A stretch of DNA of 64,000 nucleotides from Thecamonas trahens ATCC 50062 (lineage: Eukaryota > Apusozoa > Apusomonadida > Apusomonadidae). Under the pieces are notes generated by a model that saw nothing but the letters and a program-made list of their open reading frames with translations, was not told the origin of the DNA and searched no databases. A program made the translations under genes and the position numbers. Positions 17,446-24,925 of this stretch are shown here, in pieces. Location of the stretch: positions 397,763 through 461,762 of the forward strand of contig NW_013657670.1 of assembly GCF_000142905.1 (NCBI RefSeq), given 5' to 3'. How positions within the stretch are numbered: position 1 is the stretch's first letter; the number at the start of each line of letters is the position of its first letter.

Positions 17446-18674
17446 GCAAACTTGGACTTGAGGTACTTTTCGACATACTTTTGGATGCGGCGCTTGCACG
17501 ATGGCGAGACAGAGTCGGGTGCCATGTCACCGTCGCCGAGCTCACGAGTCACAATCGACTTGCACATTGACTTGATGGCGGCTGTCATCCGCGACTTGCT
17601 CACACGAAGCGCGTTTGCCTTGACGTAGATGTTGGCGGTGCGGTGGACAGCCTTGTGGACCGCAGCCTTGAAAAGCACACGATTGTCGTCGTCCTCCAGC
17701 CATCGCTCGGCCACGTTGGCAAACCTGTCCAGCGAAGCAACCGCCTGCGAAGGCTGGCTCGACGGCACCTGCTCCGGGGCAACCGGACTTTCGTGTGCAG
17801 TGGGTGGCTCTTCCTGCTGCATTGGCTCCGCCGGAGGCAGCGCCTCGGTCGCCTCCACCTGACGCTGGTCCCACACCTGGACTGGCGCGGCAGCCTGGCC
17901 GAGCGGAGTCTGCGGGGCCTGCACTGGCTCGGGCTCGGGCTTGGCGGCGACAGCCGGGTCCCTACCCCGATCGCGCTGGTACCGGTCGTGGCCGCGGTCG
18001 CGATCACGAGATCTGTCGTAGTCGCGTGTCTCGCGCGAGGCACGACCGCGGTCTCTTCCCCATTCCCGGGCGCGGTCTCTTCCCCGGTCCCTATCGCCAC
18101 CACGATCGCGGTCCCTGTTGCCACCACGATCACGGTCCCTGTCGCCACCACGATCACGGTCCCTGTCGCCACCACGATCGCGGCCCCTGTCACCGCCGCG
18201 GTCCCGGCCTCTGTCACCTCTATCCCTAGGCCGGGCCTCCCTCGACCGCGACCGCTCCCGTGCCGGATGCTTTTGCTCCAGATGTCCACTGTGGACCGCA
18301 CGGGCGGCATCATGATCGCCTTTTTGATCATCTCTTGGCGGTCTGATGACCTGCTTCGGAGCGCGCTGTGGCTCTTGCTTCTGCGCCTGTTCCTGCGGCT
18401 GCGGCTGCGGTCTCTGGGAGCTGACCTGTGCCGCCCTGCTGATCGCCCGCTCGCGCTCCAGCGCGGGCGGACGGACAAGTCGGCCGGCCAGCCGAGCTGC
18501 AGACGACGTAGACTGTCCGGGCGGAGATGCGGCATGAGCAGGCTTAGCAGTTGAAGGCGCGGAAGACGATACTGGTGAGGAGGAGGAGGCTGGCGGTGCT
18601 TGAGGCGAGGGGCCCAGACGGGAGAGAATGGCTCTGCGGTCGAGACGGACCCTTGCGGGCTGAGAGTCAGCCAT
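17442..18674 (-). CDS. RD/SR-rich protein with C-terminal SRI (RNA Pol II CTD-binding) domain
   Basis: Encodes 410 residues from ATG 18674. Residues 1-130 are Pro/Ser/Gln-rich. Residues about 140-240 are Arg-Asp dipeptides with a repeated GGDRDRDR unit. A Pro/Glu linker follows. The last 80 residues (about 331-407) read as an SRI domain: FKAAVHKAVHR, then RMTAAIKSMCKSIVTREL, then CKRRIQKYVEKYLKSKF, which parallels the F...VxxxLxxY...DFKHLARKLTHxVxxKEL...K.KxYIKKYM layout of SETD2/Set2. SRI domains bind the Ser2/Ser5-phosphorylated CTD of RNA polymerase II. With no SET or PHD domain, the protein resembles SCAF1/SR-like CTD-associated factors, suggesting a role coupling transcription and RNA processing. 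The domain call is from pattern; the role is inference. Confidence 0.75.
   Translation of the reverse strand: MADSQPARVRLDRRAILSRLGPSPQAPPASSSSPVSSSAPSTAKPAHAASPPGQSTSSAARLAGRLVRPPALERERAISRAAQVSSQRPQPQPQEQAQKQEPQRAPKQVIRPPRDDQKGDHDAARAVHSGHLEQKHPARERSRSREARPRDRGDRGRDRGGDRGRDRGGDRDRDRGGDRDRDRGGNRDRDRGGDRDRGRDRAREWGRDRGRASRETRDYDRSRDRDRGHDRYQRDRGRDPAVAAKPEPEPVQAPQTPLGQAAAPVQVWDQRQVEATEALPPAEPMQQEEPPTAHESPVAPEQVPSSQPSQAVASLDRFANVAERWLEDDDNRVLFKAAVHKAVHRTANIYVKANALRVSKSRMTAAIKSMCKSIVTRELGDGDMAPDSVSPSCKRRIQKYVEKYLKSKFA
18095..18214 (-). repeat. 24-bp coding minisatellite (GGDRDRDR units)
   Basis: Five head-to-tail 24-bp units (18095, 18119, 18143, 18167 and a degenerate one at 18191). Each encodes the eight residues GGDRDRDR or a variant on the minus strand, inside the RD domain of the SRI protein. 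In-frame unit length allows copy-number change without a frameshift. Confidence 0.9.
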
Positions 18675-18726
18675 TTGGGGAGTAGGGTGGGGGGAGGGGA
18701 GGGGTGGGGTGGGGGGAGTGTGGAGT

Positions 18727-18769
<43 letters not shown>

Positions 18770-19083
18770 GAGGGGGGAGGGGGCGAGTGTGCCTGCGGAA
18801 GAGTCTGCCACCGGCTCACCCCCACCACCATGACCACTGCCATGACCCACTGCCATGACGCCCTGATTACCATCATCTACCACCACCACCATCATCAATC
18901 ACTACCACCACCACCACCACCACCATCGCCACCACCATCATTATCCGTGCCATCTCAACCGCCATCGATGTCACCACCAACATTCCTGTTCCCCCCCTCC
19001 TCCTTCCCCCACCTCTCGCTCCCCCTCTCCCCCCCCCCCCCCCCCCCCCCGCCCCCTCCCCACTCACCTTTACCACCACCACC
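18675..19083. promoter_or_regulatory. Divergent promoter rich in microsatellites
   Basis: Lies between divergent start codons (minus at 18674, plus at 19084). It contains a (TG)n run at 18729-18767 (about 19 units), CAC/CAT triplet runs at 18873-18940 and an unbroken C tract at 19029-19050. No gene is supported. Presumably this is the shared promoter and both 5' leaders. Confidence 0.7.
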
Positions 19084-19623
19084 ATGGCAGCATCAAGAGT
19101 ACTGGAGATGGACGACAGATGCGGAATGGGCAGTGAGGAGGACGGGGTGGACGAGGGCGAGGCCTGGGTGAGAGCCACGACGGTGGCGCAGGTGCGGAGC
19201 CGCGGCGCTGTCCAGACACAAATAGACGGTCGTGAGGTTGTGCTGGTCCTGGCGCCTGATGGATCGGTGGCCTGTCTGGACGCTCGATGCTATCACCACG
19301 GCGGCGAGCTTGCTCCGGGCAAGGTGAAGCACGTTGGCGGACGGGCGTGCATTGTGTGCCCCTGGCACAAGTACCCGATCACCCTCGATACTGGCGAGGG
19401 TCTCTACACTGCCCTCGATGGTGTTGTCAAGTCCAAGGGCGTCATGCAGCGGGTCCATCCGGTCCGCGTCACCGACAATGGCCACATCTGGGTCCGCCTC
19501 GCTGTTGGCGGTCCTCGCATAGAGTCGGACACCTACGCCGATCCGCAGCCAGAGCCTGACGCTGACGGGGTCGTCGTCCTTCCCAACGGCGCCCGGGTCA
19601 TCTACCCCCAGCCACGCTCGTGA
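19084..19623 (+). CDS. Rieske [2Fe-2S] protein, RFESD type
   Basis: Encodes 179 residues from ATG 19084, which has an ACCACCATGG context. The Rieske cluster ligands are complete: C69-Y-H71 in RCYHHGG and C92-P-W-H95 in CIVCPWHKY. The stretch from CIVCPWHKYPI through TLDTGEGLY and SKGVMQR follows the vertebrate RFESD protein closely, more than bacterial NirD or ring-hydroxylase ferredoxins. No signal peptide or TM is seen, so a soluble electron-transfer protein is likely. Its redox partner is unknown. Its stop is 45 bp from the convergent gene's stop. Confidence in the cluster-binding domain is high, in the RFESD subfamily moderate. Confidence 0.9.
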   Translation: MAASRVLEMDDRCGMGSEEDGVDEGEAWVRATTVAQVRSRGAVQTQIDGREVVLVLAPDGSVACLDARCYHHGGELAPGKVKHVGGRACIVCPWHKYPITLDTGEGLYTALDGVVKSKGVMQRVHPVRVTDNGHIWVRLAVGGPRIESDTYADPQPEPDADGVVVLPNGARVIYPQPRS

Positions 19624-19668
19624 CCAGGCGTTTAGTACGCTGCACCGGCGCAAGAGCAAGCGGCGGGG

Positions 19669-22600
19669 CTACGAGGCTGCAAGAAGACGCAGTGAGAGCG
19701 GGCGGTCCGAGGTCAGCACGCCAGCCATGTGGCGGATGTAGACACGGCGGCGGCGCTGCCGCTGGATGAGCGCCGCGTCGCGTGTCGCCAGCCGTTCCAG
19801 CATTAGCTCGAGGTCGTCCTGCACCTCTGGCGCCTCAAGCGCAACCTGCGCCCGAAGCGGCGTCGAGTGAACGCTCTCGCTCGACGGCGCGGTGAGTGCC
19901 TGCGCCTGTGCCAGGAGCTCAGCGTGCGGAGCCTGTGACTCGCCTGCGTACGATGCGAGCTTGGCCACCGCCTCGGCCCGCTCGCCGAGGCTCTCGAGCA
20001 CGTCATCGGCAGTGCGGACGGCCGACCTCGCAATGGCGCTGCCGAGATCAGATTCGGCGTGGTACAGCGTGTTCCACACGATTCCCAGCTCCTCCAGGTC
20101 ATGAAACTCCCACATCCATGTCTCAAACACTTCGAGAAGCTCGTTGGGTCCTGCCGCCAGTCGCCCGCCCGACGCCCAGTAGAACCAGGCCTGCCGAAAG
20201 AGCTTTCCGAGAATAGCAAACACCTCGAGCTGCGCATCCGGCGAGTCGCCCTCGCCCTCGGCCGCTGCCAACCGAAGGCCGGCTAACGAGTCGGCAGCAA
20301 TGACACAGACAAGCGCGGCGACGACCCGGATGTAGTTCTTGAACAGTGTGGCATCGCCGAGCTCGCCTGCCTCCGCCGCTGCATTCACCGCGCTCGACGA
20401 CAGACGACAAAACGCGCCAACGGCGTCATCGGCCTCTTCAACCAACGCGGCCAGTGGAGGCGCACGGCTGCTGGCCAGAAGCGGCGTGGTGCCGTGCGCA
20501 TACAGGCTCGTCATGTACGCATTGAGCGCATCGAGCGCCGTGCAAAAGCTCGAGTCGTCGGCCTCCATCGGCCATGCCTGGCAGAGCTCGTCAGTGAGCT
20601 GCTGGACAAGCGCAAAGCAGACGAGCGAGTCGATGGCGGCGCGCTCGAGCTCGAGCGTCTCGAGCAAGTTAAACGCGGCATGGGTTTTGTCAGCGACAGC
20701 GTCGGCGGTCCAGCCGAGCCGATTCAGCAGCGCCGGATCCTCGAGCACCTCGTCAAGCACTTCCTTTTCCGAGAGGACCCGGGAGTAGGATGCCTGCCAG
20801 CGAGCGCGGAGGTCAAGCAGCTCAGCAACCGGCGTGCTGACTGAAAGATCGTCGCCGATGATACGCTCGTAGAGGACGTGGCGGCGGTGTGCGAGTGTCG
20901 CCATGGTGTACGGCGCCTCGTGAAAGGCAAAAACTTCGCGAGTGTGCGACATGACAGTCCGTAGGCCAGGGTCGTTGAGCACCTCAAATGTGAGGCTCAG
21001 AAGAGGCACATCGTCAGCGAGCCGTGCGCTCCCGCCGTGGACTAGCGCGTTCGACGAGGCCAAGAGCCGAAAGCCAACAAGCTGCTTGACATGGAGGACG
21101 TGTACATAGGCGTGACCAACGTTGGCAACAGCGAGCAGGTCCAGTACCAGTGACGCCGCCAGGACCACTCGCGTGGCAAGCAAAAGAGTGAGGACAGGTA
21201 TCATGGACCGCTCGCTTGGCGCAAGCGCCGCAAACAGGCCCGATCGGAAGAGGCCCTCAGTCACCGCCGGCGTCATGTCGACGTCCTGCACCGCTCGCCA
21301 CGTCGGCACAAACGACGGCGCCACGCTCTCTACCACTATCGAGACAACGCACTCGAGGCCGTGGTAGGCCTGCACAAGCGCGCCCGGGGCGGACCAGTTG
21401 ATGACTGAAGCACCGCCTGGTGCGCCTGGCGCCCGCTGATCCGACACCCACCCAATGCCAAAGACGGCGCGGAGGAGGTCGGCGAGCCGGTACTGGCCGA
21501 TGGCCACCAAGACAGCCACTGCCTCGCGGACGTAGCTTGCCGCCAGCCACCCGAGATTGGTCTCAAACCCATCAATCGAGGCCGGCATACAAACACCAGC
21601 GAAACTGAGACGCAGGAGCGAGAGCTCAAACGCCACCGCGAGCGGGCGGCTTTCGGTCCGACTGCTCTGGCCAGCGCGGGCCATGCCGCCGGAAACATGC
21701 AGCGCAGCGCGGGCGAGCTGCAGCGTCGACGACCACGCCGATGGCCGCTTGATCCCGGCTGCAGCGAGTGCCAGCTGGGTCCGTCCCACAAGCACGTCAT
21801 GGATCCGCAGCACCGCAGCCCACGCCGGCTCGCACTCGCCTGCCTTGGCCAACGCAACCAGTTGTGGGGTGAGCGCCGGCCAGTCACTGCTGCTGCTCCC
21901 GCTGCTGTCAAGCATAATGCCGTACAGCTGAGCGAGGCTCCCGCCCTCGATGTCGATCTGACTCAAGAGCGCCGCATACCGAGCTTCCGAGTTGATGAAC
22001 GGGAAGAACTTGCTGCCGACGTGGGCCTCGTGAGCCAGCACAAGCTTGGCCAATGCAGCGAGAACGGGTGGGCCGAGCAGCGGCTGGTCAAACTGCGCCA
22101 GCGGCAAGTGATTGACCAGCGAGACTGGAGTGTCATCGAGCGCCTTGAGCTGCTTCTCGCCGTTGAAAGCCGGACGTGTCTCATCCGATGCCCACATCTC
22201 AAGCGTATGGGCCAGAAAGTGCCGGGTCGAGGCGCCGCCTTCGCGCTCGCCCTGAATCCACATCCCGACTAGCGTCTCGCGCAAACTCACCGCAAGCGGC
22301 AGGCTGCCGGGCTGCAGCAGGGTCTCGCCCAAGCTTCTTGAAGAGGCTGAGCCTGCGGTAACGCCTGCTCTGATGCGCGCCATCGCCCGCCGGAGCCACC
22401 ACGCTTCCCACGGACGGAGCCGGATTCGCGGCTCAAGTACCGCCGAGAGGACCGCAACGCCATCTCTCACAAATGCACCTCCATTGCCGTTGCTGCTCTC
22501 ACGCCGCTTGCGCACCAGCCGGATACCAAAGGCAGCCCCCGCTCCAACAAGCAAGTCAAACGAGACGAGCGAGACGAGGAGTGCCACCGCGTCAGCAGAG

Positions 22601-23442
22601 ACGGCATCGCGCGCGCCAGATACCACTACCGCATGAGTCGCCGACAGCACCGCATGTAGTGAGCCCACGCTCGGGGAGTGCAGAAAGAGAAAGATGGCCG
22701 AGGCCATCTCGGGCGGGACAACGGCAAAAGCCGGTGGACGCGGAGGGACGGCGACGCTCAGCATGTAGCCGACCACAACAGACTCACTCTCTGCATCGCC
22801 CCTTCCCTCTGAGCGCAGCACCAGCGCTAGCTCTGCCCGCGCTCGCCAGCTATCCAGCGAACTGAAGTCTGGCCAGTGCGCTGCGCGCTTAGCCTCTGCT
22901 CGCCACGCCCTGCACACACCGGCAGCCGCAACCAGATGGCGGGGCGCCGTGCTGAGCCAGGGAATGATGAGCGCAGCGAGGCCTGCCCATCCCCGGCGTG
23001 AGCCCATGCTCGCGGCTGTATCACTGGAACTTGCAGTACGGCTTGCATCTGAGCCTGCCGGTGTGGTCGGGTCGGCCATGGCCCGGGCCGCCGCGCACGA
23101 GCCTGCAATGACAGCGAGCGAGACAAAGAGCGGCGAGGCGGCGTAGTTGTGATCAAAGGCAAGAAGATGCGTGACCCCAACAGCGAGCTGCGCTCCGATG
23201 AGAGGGGCCGGCAGGCGCTCTGGAAGCGAGCGAAAGGCGCCGTATCGGTCGTCGAACCGCGAGAGGCCCGTGGAGGCATTGTCGCCGCGGACAGCGAGTC
23301 GCGCCAGGGCGTCCATGCCCTCGAGGGCAGCAAAGGTCAGCTCGTGGCCGGCGGCATCCGAAGGAGGCTCGTCCCCAATCACACCCAGACCAGCCGCAAG
23401 CACATGGGCATGTGCCGCACATACCTCGTCGTGGCTCTCCAT
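19669..23442 (-). CDS. Large protein with an F-box-like motif, otherwise unknown
   Basis: Encodes 1257 residues from ATG 23442 (MESHDEVC). The frame stays open to an ATG at 23631, so the N-terminus may be up to 63 residues longer; the shorter form is preferred since the extension would occupy most of the divergent promoter. Around residues 152-195 the sequence LAALIIPWLSTAPRHLVAAAGVCRAWRA has the leucine/W spacing of an F-box (…LL..IL..L......CR.W), which would recruit SCF ubiquitin ligase. The remaining 1000 residues are Ala/Leu-rich, largely helical in appearance with no repeats or motifs that I recognise. There is no obvious signal peptide. The function is otherwise unknown; the F-box is suggestive, not proven. 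Confidence 0.6.
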   Translation of the reverse strand: MESHDEVCAAHAHVLAAGLGVIGDEPPSDAAGHELTFAALEGMDALARLAVRGDNASTGLSRFDDRYGAFRSLPERLPAPLIGAQLAVGVTHLLAFDHNYAASPLFVSLAVIAGSCAAARAMADPTTPAGSDASRTASSSDTAASMGSRRGWAGLAALIIPWLSTAPRHLVAAAGVCRAWRAEAKRAAHWPDFSSLDSWRARAELALVLRSEGRGDAESESVVVGYMLSVAVPPRPPAFAVVPPEMASAIFLFLHSPSVGSLHAVLSATHAVVVSGARDAVSADAVALLVSLVSFDLLVGAGAAFGIRLVRKRRESSNGNGGAFVRDGVAVLSAVLEPRIRLRPWEAWWLRRAMARIRAGVTAGSASSRSLGETLLQPGSLPLAVSLRETLVGMWIQGEREGGASTRHFLAHTLEMWASDETRPAFNGEKQLKALDDTPVSLVNHLPLAQFDQPLLGPPVLAALAKLVLAHEAHVGSKFFPFINSEARYAALLSQIDIEGGSLAQLYGIMLDSSGSSSSDWPALTPQLVALAKAGECEPAWAAVLRIHDVLVGRTQLALAAAGIKRPSAWSSTLQLARAALHVSGGMARAGQSSRTESRPLAVAFELSLLRLSFAGVCMPASIDGFETNLGWLAASYVREAVAVLVAIGQYRLADLLRAVFGIGWVSDQRAPGAPGGASVINWSAPGALVQAYHGLECVVSIVVESVAPSFVPTWRAVQDVDMTPAVTEGLFRSGLFAALAPSERSMIPVLTLLLATRVVLAASLVLDLLAVANVGHAYVHVLHVKQLVGFRLLASSNALVHGGSARLADDVPLLSLTFEVLNDPGLRTVMSHTREVFAFHEAPYTMATLAHRRHVLYERIIGDDLSVSTPVAELLDLRARWQASYSRVLSEKEVLDEVLEDPALLNRLGWTADAVADKTHAAFNLLETLELERAAIDSLVCFALVQQLTDELCQAWPMEADDSSFCTALDALNAYMTSLYAHGTTPLLASSRAPPLAALVEEADDAVGAFCRLSSSAVNAAAEAGELGDATLFKNYIRVVAALVCVIAADSLAGLRLAAAEGEGDSPDAQLEVFAILGKLFRQAWFYWASGGRLAAGPNELLEVFETWMWEFHDLEELGIVWNTLYHAESDLGSAIARSAVRTADDVLESLGERAEAVAKLASYAGESQAPHAELLAQAQALTAPSSESVHSTPLRAQVALEAPEVQDDLELMLERLATRDAALIQRQRRRRVYIRHMAGVLTSDRPLSLRLLAAS

Positions 23443-23765
23443 AGAGGGTGGGGTGTCTCGCCCTGCCAGGGCGCAAGGCCGCCGCCACAGCAGTGGTTGG
23501 TGCCCGCGCTCAAACCCAGCTGCTCTCCCTGACACACCAGCATCGCCTACGTCGCCCACATCGCCTTCCACAAACACATCAAGGACATCACCAGCCACAT
23601 GCATGGCCATCACTGCTTGCATCACCCGCATCAATACGATCGCTCATATCAACCACATCGACCGCCGCCGGCATCGGCTGTCAGGCAGGGTACTCACGAC
23701 GCACGACCTCACTTGCACAAGTGGCCGCGGGAGAGGTGGCGAGTGCAAAATCCTGTACAGCGGGC
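23443..23765. promoter_or_regulatory. Divergent promoter region
   Basis: Between ATG 23442 (-) and ATG 23766 (+). It is open in frames of both flanking genes, so start positions are uncertain. I see no repeats or recognisable elements. Confidence 0.35.
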
Positions 23766-24887
23766 ATGGCTGCGGATGGGGACGATGCGGTGCGGTGGCT
23801 GGCCCAGGCCCTCCAGAGCGAGGCGAGACTGGACAAGTTGCTGACCATGACTTCCGCCGAGTGTGGCGACGGCGAGCAGAGAACAGAAGAAGCTGAGAGG
23901 GGGCATCGGCTGAAGCGGGCGCGAAAGGCAAAGGGCTTTGCAAGGACACTGCTGAAGGCCGACGATCAGCTGCCTGAGGCCCGGCGGGTGGCGATGGAGA
24001 ACGAGGTGGCGGCGGTGGCGGCCGAGTGGCCCGAACTGGCAGAGCTGGTCATGGAGGATGCCGTAGCTTTGCTTGCCGAGGGCTTTGCGCCGCAACAGGA
24101 CCGGCCACCACTCCACCCTCTGGAGGAAGAGCTGGTGGCAAGGACCGAGGCCATGCTGACTGTCGAGGAGCGGGAAGCGCTGGATGGGTCGACCGAGCGA
24201 GAGACTGAGGTCGGGCGCAAGATCATGGGCGATGGCCCCGACACGCCGTCGTTCGCCTACCCGAACGGGCGGTCACTGGCGGGGCATCTAGCGAAGCAGC
24301 TTGTGACAAACCGCGGGGTGCCGCCCCAGCTAGCGGTCCCGCATCCGTGTTTTGAGCTGCGCGTGGTAAGCGAGAGCGAGGCGCGCGGGCTTGCGGACCT
24401 CGCCGCGGCGATGACCGAGTACGCCGCCGCTCCCTCTACGTCTGCTGCTGGCAGGGTAGCCGAGACTGGCGCTGCTTGCCCCCACGCATGCTGGCGGGTC
24501 ATGGGCTTTGCGATGACGGCGGCAAGCCTGGTGCGCCCGCTCCCGCAGCGCGCCACGCTCATTGCCGCGTTTGAAGCGCCGGTTTACGGCGCCAAGCGCC
24601 TGGTTGGAGCGCAGCTCTCTGCCGGCGCGCGGGCATGGTCCAAGCATGTTGGCCGGACACCCGATGGGCGATGGCCCGAGGTCTGCGGCTCGGTGGCCGA
24701 ACGCAACGCCAAGGCGCTCGAGCTCTGCATCGGGGTGCTTGACGACGTCCGCTGGCTCAACATTCACCTTTTGTACACTGGAACGCTTGTGCTCGAGATG
24801 CGGTCAAGCGGCGGGCGAGGGATGCGGTGGCTGGCGGACGGCTCGCTTTTTATCGGCTTTCTCGAGCCGCACGAGTACAGAGCGTAG
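23766..24887 (+). CDS. Unknown protein, 373 residues
   Basis: Encodes 373 residues from ATG 23766. The N-terminal third is charged and probably helical (many Glu, Lys, Arg, Ala). The C-terminal half is a mixed globular stretch with cysteines (ACPHACWRVMGF) and a well-formed end, VLEMRSSGGRGMRWLADGSL. There is no signal peptide, TM or repeat. I do not recognise the family. Support as a real gene comes from its uninterrupted length, a codon pattern like its neighbours, its strand alternation, and a stop only 38 bp from that of NOC2. The frame is open upstream to 23448 but that part is less protein-like. Confidence 0.6.
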   Translation: MAADGDDAVRWLAQALQSEARLDKLLTMTSAECGDGEQRTEEAERGHRLKRARKAKGFARTLLKADDQLPEARRVAMENEVAAVAAEWPELAELVMEDAVALLAEGFAPQQDRPPLHPLEEELVARTEAMLTVEEREALDGSTERETEVGRKIMGDGPDTPSFAYPNGRSLAGHLAKQLVTNRGVPPQLAVPHPCFELRVVSESEARGLADLAAAMTEYAAAPSTSAAGRVAETGAACPHACWRVMGFAMTAASLVRPLPQRATLIAAFEAPVYGAKRLVGAQLSAGARAWSKHVGRTPDGRWPEVCGSVAERNAKALELCIGVLDDVRWLNIHLLYTGTLVLEMRSSGGRGMRWLADGSLFIGFLEPHEYRA

Positions 24888-24925
24888 TCCAGGATAGTGT
24901 GCTGCTGGTGTGGAACACCGCCAGT

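Noticed and set aside
18095..18214. Regular 24-bp repeats resembling a CRISPR array
   Set aside because: The units are contiguous with no spacers, encode GGDRDRDR in frame, and the genome is eukaryotic.
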